Source: Phycisphaerae bacterium (GTDB lineage Bacteria > Planctomycetota > Phycisphaerae > UBA1845). Taken from it: a stretch of 64,000 bases of DNA. Below are positions 31,719 through 39,838 of this stretch, one piece after another. The stretch spans positions 310,001 to 374,000 of the forward strand of contig JAGFJJ010000048.1 in assembly GCA_024102815.1 (NCBI GenBank). Reading direction: 5' to 3'. The notes under the pieces were generated by a model that saw only the letters and a list, made by a program, of their open reading frames with translations, searched no databases and was not told the origin of the DNA. The position numbers and the translations under genes are program-made. Each line of letters starts with the position of its first letter. Within the stretch, counting starts at the first letter, position 1.

Positions 31719-32285
31719 CTAGTTTCCGTCGTTCGGTCCACCGCGGCCGCGCCCCGGTCCACCACGTCCCCTCCCCCATCCGGGAGGCCCGCCGCCGTCC
31801 GGACCGCCGGGAGGCTCATCAAGCTCGCCACGCCCCCCACGATGTCGCCACGGCGCCCGCGGTCCTCTGCGAACCCCTTCTGCGCAAAGCGAGAGCAGCG
31901 CTCGCCTCTGCTTCGGGTCGAGCTCCTCGCGCAAAGCCAGGATGTGTTCGAAGACGCGGCGCTCGAGTTGATTGTGGGTGTCGATCACCCGATCGATCTG
32001 ATCGCGCAGGGTCTGCTCCGGCGTGGACGGGTCCTCCAGGAGCCGGGCGAAGTCCTCCCGCGTGGCGTCCAGTTGATCCCGGAGTTTGCGGAGATCCGCC
32101 CCGAAGGAAGGATCACGGTCGTGCAGGGCGCGGGCGTCTTCCGGGCTCAGTCCGAGCGCTCTGGCGAGCGGATCGGGTGGCGGCGGAGGGGGGCCGGAGG
32201 CACGAAGCACGACGGTAGCCGCAAAACTGCCCGCGAACAGCACGGCCGACCAGAGGAGCAGACTCCGCGTCTTTGGGGCGATCAT
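31719..32285 (-). CDS. Spy/CpxP-like periplasmic protein with Gly/Arg-rich tail
   Basis: 188 residues. An uncleaved or cleaved N-terminal helix (about 9-30) is followed by a helical core with the LTXXQ-type features of periplasmic metal/stress sensors (ALGLSPEDARALHD ... RVFEHILALREELDPKQRRALLSL). The last ~45 residues are Gly/Pro/Arg-rich, including GWGRGRGGPGRGRGG. It overlaps the anti-sigma gene by four bases, so it belongs to the ECF operon. Role: probably a periplasmic stress sensor or chaperone, by analogy only. Confidence 0.7.
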   Translation of the reverse strand: MIAPKTRSLLLWSAVLFAGSFAATVVLRASGPPPPPPDPLARALGLSPEDARALHDRDPSFGADLRKLRDQLDATREDFARLLEDPSTPEQTLRDQIDRVIDTHNQLERRVFEHILALREELDPKQRRALLSLCAEGVRRGPRAPWRHRGGRGELDEPPGGPDGGGPPGWGRGRGGPGRGRGGPNDGN

Positions 32286-32755
32286 GATGCACCCTCCGCC
32301 TTTTCCTCGAGGTCATCGGCAACGGTAAGAGGAAGCCGCGTCGCGGCGTCCACGAGAAGGTCGTCGGCACCAAGCACCTCCAGCGGAGTCTCCGTCGACA
32401 CTGACGCCGTCGAGGATGACTCCTGGCTCACTGGGATCAACCGCCCCGCGGCGATACCGAGGAGCGCTGCAAACGCCAGCGAGGCGGCCACGCGCAGAAG
32501 GCCGAATTGCCGGGAACCCGGCGTCGGGAATGGGACGGTCTGCTTCCGGTCGAGTCCGGTTTCGATGCGCTCCCACAGGTCGGGCGACTCGGCCGCGTCC
32601 AAATCTACCAATGTCTCCCAAAGCACCGATTGTGACTTCAGCAGCGCCGCGCATCTTGCGCAAGATCTCGCGTGCTCAGTGACCGCTTTCGCCCGGCGAT
32701 CGTCCAGCTCGCCGGCGATCATCTGGATGAGTTCAATTTCGGACGGACAGGACAT
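32282..32755 (-). CDS. Anti-sigma factor (zinc-binding ZAS-type)
   Basis: 157 residues. The ZAS signature His28-x3-Cys32-x2-Cys35 is seen in TEHARSCARC. A membrane helix at about 86-108 (LLRVAASLAFAALLGIAAG) places it in the inner membrane with the zinc domain in the cytoplasm, where it would bind the ECF sigma factor encoded upstream. It overlaps the downstream Spy-like gene by four bases. About 55 bases separate it from the sigma gene. Confidence 0.8.
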   Translation of the reverse strand: MSCPSEIELIQMIAGELDDRRAKAVTEHARSCARCAALLKSQSVLWETLVDLDAAESPDLWERIETGLDRKQTVPFPTPGSRQFGLLRVAASLAFAALLGIAAGRLIPVSQESSSTASVSTETPLEVLGADDLLVDAATRLPLTVADDLEEKAEGAS

Positions 32756-32810
32756 GACAACGGCCTCCGTACTTTGGAACGATCGACCCGCTCGTCGCCT
32801 GCGGGCCGGA

Positions 32811-33380
32811 TCAGGTTTCCGCTTCGTCCGATAGTTCCTCCCGCAGGCGGGCGTAGGCCCGTACCAGCAGCGATTCGACCGACGATTTGCTCCAGCCCGT
32901 GGCGGACGACACGTCCCCCAGGCTCAGCCCCTCGAACCGATGAAGCACCAAAGCCACGCGCTGCCGCTCGGGAAGGCGGTCGACGGCGGCCCGGACGCGC
33001 TCCGCACGATGGGCGGCGCTCGCGCCGTCCGCCGGATCACCACCCTCTCCCTTTCGGTCGTCTACGGCGGGCAGCGAGCCGGGCCGGCGTTTCTTGAACG
33101 CGTCCAGGCAGAGATTGACCACAATGCGATAGAGCCAGGTGGAGAAGCGCGCCGTCGGCTGGTATCGGCCGGCCGATCGCCACACGCGCAGAAACGAATC
33201 CTGGACGATGTCCTCGGCCAGCGCCCGATCGCTCGTCGTGCGGAAGGCGAGTTCGAACACCCGGCGCTGATGGCGACGGACGATCTCGCCCAGCGCGGCG
33301 CGGTCGCTCCGGGCAACGCGCTCCATGAGTGCGGCATCGGGTGTGGGTGAGAGATTGTCGCACTCGTCGGTTCGGTTCAT
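32811..33380 (-). CDS. ECF-type RNA polymerase sigma factor
   Basis: 189 residues with both sigma domains. Region 2 is AEDIVQDSFLRVWRSAGRYQPTARFSTWLYRIVVN (key parts AEDIVQDSFLRVW and FSTWLYRIV). Region 4 is LPERQRVALVLHRFEGLSLGDVS ... VESLLVRAYARLRE. It is the first gene of the sigma/anti-sigma/Spy-like set and presumably directs stress-responsive transcription, including its own operon. Confidence 0.92.
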   Translation of the reverse strand: MNRTDECDNLSPTPDAALMERVARSDRAALGEIVRRHQRRVFELAFRTTSDRALAEDIVQDSFLRVWRSAGRYQPTARFSTWLYRIVVNLCLDAFKKRRPGSLPAVDDRKGEGGDPADGASAAHRAERVRAAVDRLPERQRVALVLHRFEGLSLGDVSSATGWSKSSVESLLVRAYARLREELSDEAET

Positions 33381-33453
33381 GGCCGCGCCTGCGCTGTACG
33401 GGACGCAGGCTACGGCGCGGGTGGGTCATCGGGCAAGTGGGCCGCTCACCCGG

Positions 33454-34950
33454 TCATGCGGAGAGCTTATCGAAGAAAGTCTCGGCCCAGCGGAAGACGT
33501 CATGGTCGCGTACTCCCTTTCGCAAGGAGCTCATGCGGCGGGCCTGTTCACCGTCGGACATGTGCAGGGCCTGTTCCATGGTGGCGATCAAGCCGTCGGT
33601 ATCGTGGGGATTGACCAGCAGGGCCGACTGCATTTCGCTGGCCGCACCGGTGAACTCGCTGAGAACCAGCACGCCGGTGTCGTCGAGCCGCGAGGCGACG
33701 AACTCTTTGGCGACAAGGTTCATTCCGTCGCGGAGCGGTGTCACCACCATGACATCGGCGGCGCGGTACAGCGCCACGAGCTGATCCATGGGAAAGCTTC
33801 GGTGGAGGTAGTGGACCGGCATCATGCCGAGCTGTCCAAACTCGCCGTTGATCTCTCCGACCTGCCGCTCGATCTGGTTGCGCAAGTCGCGATATTCATC
33901 CACACGCTCGCGGCTGGGCACGGCCACCTGCACGAAGACGCACTCCTCCTGCTTGGCCCGTTCGCTGCGAAGCAACTCCTGGTATGCCTTGAGACGAATG
34001 TCGATTCCCTTGGTGTAGTCCATGCGATCCACGCCGAGGAGGATCTTTCGGCGGCCGCTGAGCCGGCGGCGGAATCCCGCGGCCGAGCGCTTCGTCTTGA
34101 TCTCCGCGGCAATCTCCTCGAATCGGCCTACATCGATGGAAATGGGAAACGCCTGGGCGCGAACAGTCCGTCCCTCGTAGTTCATCGACTCCCCGCAGCC
34201 CGATGCGGTGGTGAAATGGCAGCAGCTTTCGACGAAGTTGACGGCGCCGTCATGCGTCTGAAAGCCGATCAGGTCGGCGCCGAGCAGCCCGTCGAGAATC
34301 TGCCGCCGCCACGGAATCTGCGAGAACAGTTCGCGCGGCGGGAAAGGAATGTGCAAGAAGAACCCGATGCGCAAATCGGGACGGAGCTCGCGGAGCATGG
34401 CCGGCACGAGCTGCAGGTGATAGTCGTGCACCCAAACGACGGCATTCTTGGCGGCCGTCTCCGCCGCCGCTTCGGCGAACCGGCGATTCACGTCCACATA
34501 GGGCCACCACCACCGTCGATGGTAGACGGGAGGACGGACCGCGTCGTGGTAGAGCGGCCAGAGGGTGCGGTTGGCGAAACCCTCGTAGAAGCTCTGCACC
34601 TCGTCGCGGGAAAGGGAGAGCGGTCGATTGCGAATGCCCTCGTGATGAAATGCCTTGGGGACGGAGCCGGTGAAACCGGGCCAGCCGACCCACGTACTTG
34701 GGCGGCTTTGCAGGATCGGCCGAAGCGCCGATACCAGTCCGCCCGGGCTCGTTTCCCATACCACAGGCGTTCGCTTGGCGCGGCGCACCGGAAGGCGATT
34801 GGCGACAATGACGATCTGGCCGGTTGATGTCTTGGACAGTGATGGTCCTCCATCCACAGCTTCGCCGGGAAACCGCGGCCCGCGTTCCTGAATCGGCTCC
34901 ACGATATTTCTCGGTTCCTGCACGAGCGTCGTTTCCCTCGGCGACGGCAT
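33454..34950 (-). CDS. otsA: Trehalose-6-phosphate synthase
   Basis: 498 residues. It makes trehalose-6-phosphate from UDP-glucose and glucose-6-phosphate. Motifs: VIVANRLPVRR near 46, TWVGWPG near 85, VWVHDYHLQLVPAMLR near 171, FFLHIPFPP near 197, VDRMDYTKGI near 308 and a C-terminal ... TPLRDGMNLVAKEFV near 417. An N-terminal extension of about 40 residues is unusual but free of motifs. Trehalose is a compatible solute; the next gene upstream encodes a mechanosensitive channel, so the two may act together in osmotic shock. No trehalose phosphatase is in view. Confidence 0.93.
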   Translation of the reverse strand: MPSPRETTLVQEPRNIVEPIQERGPRFPGEAVDGGPSLSKTSTGQIVIVANRLPVRRAKRTPVVWETSPGGLVSALRPILQSRPSTWVGWPGFTGSVPKAFHHEGIRNRPLSLSRDEVQSFYEGFANRTLWPLYHDAVRPPVYHRRWWWPYVDVNRRFAEAAAETAAKNAVVWVHDYHLQLVPAMLRELRPDLRIGFFLHIPFPPRELFSQIPWRRQILDGLLGADLIGFQTHDGAVNFVESCCHFTTASGCGESMNYEGRTVRAQAFPISIDVGRFEEIAAEIKTKRSAAGFRRRLSGRRKILLGVDRMDYTKGIDIRLKAYQELLRSERAKQEECVFVQVAVPSRERVDEYRDLRNQIERQVGEINGEFGQLGMMPVHYLHRSFPMDQLVALYRAADVMVVTPLRDGMNLVAKEFVASRLDDTGVLVLSEFTGAASEMQSALLVNPHDTDGLIATMEQALHMSDGEQARRMSSLRKGVRDHDVFRWAETFFDKLSA

Positions 34951-35002
34951 GACTCATTCCTCCTCTGTTTTCGGCCGGCGTCTCCATGACACCGGCGCCG
35001 CG

Positions 35003-37306
35003 TCACGGCGCCGGCACGCTCCACGGCTGCTCGGACCCGCGGTGGTGCTCGGCCGATCCGTTGGACTCCTCGTAGCGATGGTAGACGGTACGGTGCGGGA
35101 ACGGAATCTCGATGCCCAGCTCGTCGAAGCGCATCTTGATTCGCCGCAGCATTTCGCGTTTCACCTTCCACTGCTGCAAGGGTCGGGTCTTGATGAAAAA
35201 CTTGATGACCACCGCGGAATCGGCGAACGCGTTCACGCCGAGCATTTCCGGCGGCTCGAGTATTAGCAGCTTGAATTCCGGCTCCGCCCGCAGCTCGTTG
35301 GCAACCTGCACCAGCACACTCATCACCTGGTTGACGTCCTCCTTGTAGGCGACGCCGATGTCGAACAGCGCCCGCGACCATCCATGGGTCATGTTGCTGA
35401 CGCGGGTGATTTCGCCGTTGGGGACGAAATGGACGATGCCCTCCAGGTCGCGGAGGATGGTGATCCGCAGGGTGATACGTTCGACCAGGCCGGCCGTGTC
35501 GCCGATCCTGATCACGTCGTTCACACCATACTGGTTCTCGAGCAGGATCATGAACCCACTGAAGTAATCGCGGACCAGATTCTGCGCGCCGAAGGCCACG
35601 GCAAGACCGACGACCGCCGCGCCTCCGAGAATGGGAGCCAGGTCAATGCCCGTTTCGCCGAGCAGCATAATGAACCCGCTGGCGACAATGACGACTGAGG
35701 CCGCGTTGCGAATGACCTGCACGAGCGTTCGCGCCCGGTTCTCCCGCTCGACCATGGACCCCCTGTCGCTACGGGCCGCGATGCGCTTGCTGACGCGCCG
35801 GTCGATCACACCGACCAGCCAGAGAAGCGCAACAACGCCGAGGATGATGGCCAGGACGCGCGGCCCGCGCGTCACCACCCAGGTCCGGAGGTTCTCGAGC
35901 GAGAATGGGTTCTCCAGCTCATCCTTCTTTTGCTGGGCTTGCTCCGCGGCCTTGCGCTCCTTCTCGGCGGTCTTCATTGCCGCGATGCGTTCGCTCTGGA
36001 GCTGGTCCAGCTCCGTCTGGCGCTTGTCGACGCGGGCAATGATGTCGTCGACTTCCTTTTGCGCCTCGACATAGCGCTGATTGGCTTCTTCCGCCTGGGC
36101 CCAGAGCTTGTTGATCTCGTCGGGCTTCGCCCCATCGGCCCACTTGTTTCTTGCCTGCTCGCGAAGCGTCTGTGCGGACTGCAGGGCGTTGGCCCGCTTC
36201 TGGTGGGCCGTGCCGAGAAGCTGCTCGTCCAGCTTGATGAGCTTGCGCAGGTTCTCGATCTGCTGTTCCTTGGTCGTGACCTGCTCGGCCGCCTCCTGGG
36301 CCTTGGCCTGCTTGGCTTCCAGCTCCTCCGTGGCCTTCTTCAGTTCAGGACTCACCGGCTTGGGCGGCGTCGTGGTTCCCGGTTGGGCAGGTGCTGTTCC
36401 GGGAAGCGCGCCCGCAACTGGCGGCGAAACGGGAGGGGTTGCCTGGGCCGGCTGTCCCGAGTTGGCGGACGGTTGGACCTCACCGGACGCCGCAGGATTC
36501 GCCGGCTGCGCCGGGGCCTGGACGGCGGCGTTGGCGTTGCCCGCCAGCGCCCCTTGGGCAGGTTGTTTCTCCGCGGGCATTTCGGCGGGCTTGGTTGTTG
36601 CCTGCTTGTCGCCGGGCGGACCCTCCAGCGCCGCGACGGCATCTTTGTTGGACTTCAGGAGCTTCTCCAGCGTAGGGATCTGCTCGCTAATTGTCTTACG
36701 TTCCTTGAAGACCAGATCGCGCTGCTCGGTCGCCAGGCGCTTCCGTTCGGCCAGATCGTTGACTTCCGATTCGAGCCGGGCGACATCCTCCGTCGCGTTG
36801 GCTTGTTTTGCTTTCTCCAGCGCGGCCGACTTCTCCTCCAGCTCAGTGGTCAGCTTCTGCACTTCGGCGTCGAGCCTGTCATAGTCGGCCTGGGCCCTTT
36901 CGAGTTTCTGGCGCGCGTCCTCGAGCTGCTTCTGCGTCTCCTCGGCGGCGCGGCGCAGGCGGGCGTAGCGTTCGGCCTCCGTCTCTTTGGGGGCGGAAGC
37001 GGACGTGCTTCCCGCGGGTTTGTCGGCGGTTGGTTTCTGGTCGGAAGACTTCTCTCCGCTTTTCGGAGTATCCGGAGGGGGATTGGAAGCGGGTGTTTCC
37101 GGGGATTTCGTTTCCGGCGAAGGCGTTGCTTCTGAGGGGTTGCCGTTTGCGTTTGAAGTCGCGTTCTGATTCGCCGCAGGACCCGATTGGGCCAGGCAAG
37201 GTACCGGCGCGAAGGCGGCGGACAGAATCAGCGCGATCATACCTGCCGCTGTGAAGAAGAGGCGCCTCATCGAGGCCGATGCCAACCGTGTTACTACTCG
37301 TCGCAT
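35003..37306 (-). CDS. MscS-family mechanosensitive channel with long coiled-coil N-terminus
   Basis: 767 residues. An N-terminal signal segment is followed by an Asn/Ser/Pro-rich linker, then long charged coiled coils (about 115-230 and 330-450) around a Pro/Ala/Gln linker. The channel domain is at about 470-740: TM helices (RVLAIILGVVALLWLVGVID, SVVIVASGFIMLLGETGIDL), pore helix AAVVGLAVAFGAQNLVRDYFSG, and NQYGVNDVIRIGD with the beta domain. It opens under membrane tension to release solutes. A second ATG at 37270 is an alternative start that would shorten the signal. Adjacent to otsA. Confidence 0.88.
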   Translation of the reverse strand: MRRVVTRLASASMRRLFFTAAGMIALILSAAFAPVPCLAQSGPAANQNATSNANGNPSEATPSPETKSPETPASNPPPDTPKSGEKSSDQKPTADKPAGSTSASAPKETEAERYARLRRAAEETQKQLEDARQKLERAQADYDRLDAEVQKLTTELEEKSAALEKAKQANATEDVARLESEVNDLAERKRLATEQRDLVFKERKTISEQIPTLEKLLKSNKDAVAALEGPPGDKQATTKPAEMPAEKQPAQGALAGNANAAVQAPAQPANPAASGEVQPSANSGQPAQATPPVSPPVAGALPGTAPAQPGTTTPPKPVSPELKKATEELEAKQAKAQEAAEQVTTKEQQIENLRKLIKLDEQLLGTAHQKRANALQSAQTLREQARNKWADGAKPDEINKLWAQAEEANQRYVEAQKEVDDIIARVDKRQTELDQLQSERIAAMKTAEKERKAAEQAQQKKDELENPFSLENLRTWVVTRGPRVLAIILGVVALLWLVGVIDRRVSKRIAARSDRGSMVERENRARTLVQVIRNAASVVIVASGFIMLLGETGIDLAPILGGAAVVGLAVAFGAQNLVRDYFSGFMILLENQYGVNDVIRIGDTAGLVERITLRITILRDLEGIVHFVPNGEITRVSNMTHGWSRALFDIGVAYKEDVNQVMSVLVQVANELRAEPEFKLLILEPPEMLGVNAFADSAVVIKFFIKTRPLQQWKVKREMLRRIKMRFDELGIEIPFPHRTVYHRYEESNGSAEHHRGSEQPWSVPAP

Positions 37307-37348
37307 GTTTCTTCCCTGATTCCCTTCGATCGCATCCGAATGCCAAAC

Positions 37349-38014
37349 TCAAGTTCCAAAGGAGTCTCGCGGTAAGGGGGCAAACACGGCGCGTCCCCGG
37401 CCGTCGTCCGACGGATGCCCCGCATTGCTCTGGACGGTGCCGGTCCCTTCCGAAGTGCCGCCAGCCGCTCCGCCCGATGGGCCGTTCCGCGCCCGCCCAT
37501 TGGCGATTGGCTTGCGGTCGCATTCTCCGGAAAGGTGTTCCTGCAAGATAGCCAGCATGCCTGAAAGTTGCGTAAGCTGCTCTCCGCTCAGGGAAGCGAG
37601 CGCCTGGCGCGCGTCTTCGAGGCGCGGCCCCATGACTGCGTCGGTCACTTCGCGCCCGCGTTCGGTGAGCGAGATAAGCACGCCACGACGGTCAGCCGGG
37701 TGCCGGGCGCGCCTTACCAGTCCGGATTCCTCCAGACGGTCGATTCGATTGGTCATGGCGGCGGAGGATAGCCAGACGGCCTGGGACAACTCGGTTGGCG
37801 AGAGGGCATGGGAAGGGCCCGAGCGGCGAAGAGCGCCCAGTACGTCAAGCTGCCACAGGCTGAGGTCGTATTCGGCCAGGAGGCGATTCGTGCGACGTTC
37901 CAACTGATAGGCTACGACGAGAATCCGCCCGATGACCCCCGCGGGCGAATCATCCAGAGCCACTGAAAATTGTGGCTGCCGGCCCTCAACTGAGTCATTT
38001 GGATCCTTTTCCAC
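37349..38014 (-). CDS. MarR-family transcriptional regulator
   Basis: About 221 residues from a GTG at 38014 chosen because the frame further upstream (to 38095) reads through the palindrome described below. The winged helix is at about 40-130: LAEYDLSLWQLDVLGAL, LSPTELSQAVWLSSAAMTNRIDRLEESGLV, RHPADRRGVLISLTERG. A poorly conserved ~45-residue Gly/Arg-rich tail follows. MarR proteins bind palindromic operators as dimers and are released by small ligands. Divergent gene is kamA across the palindrome, so autoregulation and control of kamA are likely. Start is uncertain. Confidence 0.8.
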   Translation of the reverse strand: MEKDPNDSVEGRQPQFSVALDDSPAGVIGRILVVAYQLERRTNRLLAEYDLSLWQLDVLGALRRSGPSHALSPTELSQAVWLSSAAMTNRIDRLEESGLVRRARHPADRRGVLISLTERGREVTDAVMGPRLEDARQALASLSGEQLTQLSGMLAILQEHLSGECDRKPIANGRARNGPSGGAAGGTSEGTGTVQSNAGHPSDDGRGRAVFAPLPRDSFGT

Positions 38015-38034
38015 GCCCGATATGGTAAATGCTC

Positions 38035-38069
38035 GTGTTTCGACGTCAAGTCTCTTGACGTCGAAACAC
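38035..38069. promoter_or_regulatory. Perfect 35-bp palindrome, probable MarR operator
   Basis: Two perfect 16-base arms, GTGTTTCGACGTCAAG and its complement, are separated by TCT. It lies about 20 bases upstream of the proposed marR start and about 220 bases upstream of kamA. Such a site fits a MarR dimer operator. A terminator is unlikely because no T-run follows on either strand. Confidence 0.65.
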
Positions 38070-38290
38070 TTGTCGAATACAACCCAGCGGGACAAAGCCC
38101 AAATCGCTCGCCGTTTTGGCCCTGCTGCGAGCGGTTCCCTTCGCGAACGAGCGGAGCGGCAAGGAGCAACATGCCGCTTTCCGTCGCTTCTGTGTCGTAT
38201 CTTTCAGGCGTGTAACCGCCCGTTCATGCGGGCAGGCCAATACCGCCGCCAATGGGCGATGTCGGCTGCAAGCATCAAGGAGCGATAACC

Positions 38291-39484
38291 ATGACCGACA
38301 CCATCATGAGCCGGCCAATGGAGATCCGCAACGACGGCGTTCGTCGGGTCCGGTACGTCCGTGACCTGGACAAATTGACGCACATCCCAGAGGCGGAACG
38401 GAACCATCTCAAGCAGGTAGCGAAGCGCTATGTCTTCCGGGCGAACGATTACTACCTTGGGCTCATCGACTGGAGCGACCCGCACGACCCCATCAAGCAG
38501 CTCATCATCCCCCGGGAGGAGGAGCTCAACGAGTGGGGGAATCTCGATGCGAGCAACGAGCAGGCCGTGACCGTTACGCGGGGCGTGCAGCACAAGTATC
38601 CGCACACCGTGCTGCTGTTGTGCAATGAAGTGTGCGGTGCCTATTGCCGCTACTGCTTTCGCAAGCGGCTCTTCATGGACGAGAATGACGAGGTCACCAA
38701 CGACGTCTCCGAGGGCATCGCGTACATTCGTGATAACCCACAGATCACCAACGTGCTGCTGACCGGGGGCGATCCACTGCTGATGAGCACACGGCGCCTC
38801 GGCGAGATTCTCGATGCCCTGAGGGACATTGCGCACGTGCGGATTATCCGCATCGGATCGAAGATGCCGGCCTTCGATCCCTGGCGGGTGTTGACCGACC
38901 AGCCCCTGCAGGAGCTGCTCCGCAAGCACTCCCATGCGGACCGGCGCATCTACCTGATGGCCCATTTCGATCATCCGCGCGAGCTTACGGACGTGGCCGT
39001 CGAGGGTATTGATTGCTTCATTCGCAATGGCGTGATCTGCTGTAATCAGTGTCCGATGATTAAGGGCGTCAACGACGACGTTGAAGTGTTGGCTGAACTG
39101 TACCAGCGACTGTCGTGGATCGGTTGTCCGCCATACTACCTGTTCCAGGGCCGGCCGACCGCGGGCAACGAGCCCTACGAGGTGCCCATCGTCCGCGGGT
39201 GGGAGATTTTCCGTGAGGCACTGCGTCGGGGATCGGGACTGGCCCGGCGGGCGAAGTTCGTCATGTCGCACGAGACGGGGAAGATCGAAGTTCTGGCGGT
39301 GGACGATGAGCACATCTACATGCGTTATCACCGCGCCAAGGACCCGGCCAACCGCGGAAAGTTCATGGTATTCCAGCGCAATGATGACGCCTACTGGCTC
39401 GATCATCTCACGCCCGTGGAGGGGAGCGGGGTTCCGCGATTCGCGCCGTACCAATGGCTTGACGTGACCGACGGCCCGGAATAG
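38291..39484 (+). CDS. KamA-family radical SAM aminomutase-like protein
   Basis: 397 residues from the ATG at 38291 (AAGGAG upstream). The radical SAM cluster motif Cys115-x3-Cys119-x2-Cys122 is seen in CGAYCRYC, followed by FRKR. GGDP near 166 is the SAM-binding motif. The PLP lysine is plausible in SHETGKIEVL near 340, in place of the GGGGK of lysine 2,3-aminomutase. The family includes lysine 2,3-aminomutases and EF-P-modifying EpmB. No EF-P gene is near. The substrate is therefore open. Regulation by the divergent MarR protein is likely. Confidence 0.85.
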   Translation: MTDTIMSRPMEIRNDGVRRVRYVRDLDKLTHIPEAERNHLKQVAKRYVFRANDYYLGLIDWSDPHDPIKQLIIPREEELNEWGNLDASNEQAVTVTRGVQHKYPHTVLLLCNEVCGAYCRYCFRKRLFMDENDEVTNDVSEGIAYIRDNPQITNVLLTGGDPLLMSTRRLGEILDALRDIAHVRIIRIGSKMPAFDPWRVLTDQPLQELLRKHSHADRRIYLMAHFDHPRELTDVAVEGIDCFIRNGVICCNQCPMIKGVNDDVEVLAELYQRLSWIGCPPYYLFQGRPTAGNEPYEVPIVRGWEIFREALRRGSGLARRAKFVMSHETGKIEVLAVDDEHIYMRYHRAKDPANRGKFMVFQRNDDAYWLDHLTPVEGSGVPRFAPYQWLDVTDGPE

Positions 39485-39838
39485 CCGGAAGTCGCGCCGC
39501 ACCCCGCGTTACCGGACCCACGGTGATTCCCGCACAAAAAGCGAAAGATTTTTTCAGATTTCTCTCCTGTTAAGATGGGTGGGCCGCGTGTATTGGGGGC
39601 AGGCCCGTGCACATCTTTGCGCCCGACAGGCGTAACACCTTAACTATATTTACGGGCGAAAACGGACCATGGCGTGAACACCGCATAGGGGTCGAAATCT
39701 GCCGTTCCATGCGGATCGTACGTTTGCATTGCCATCTGTTTCGATCGGCGCAGGTGCCTCGCCAAGGAGCGAATTCGGGCCCGGCGCCGTCGCGGCACGC
39801 TGAGCGTCGCCGCATATGCGTAAGGGGGGATAGAAGCC
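39485..39838. other. Intergenic region before the TadG-like gene
   Basis: No coding region is supported in this 354-base stretch. It has an A/T-richer patch at about 39535-39570 with a T-run after a short stem, which may end kamA transcription, and another at about 39640-39660 (TTAACTATATTT) that may hold a promoter. Neither is clear enough to call. Confidence 0.35.

Noticed and set aside
38204-39502. A 432-residue open frame opposite kamA
   Set aside because: Shadow of the KamA gene; contains no motif, and the radical SAM motif on the other strand is complete.
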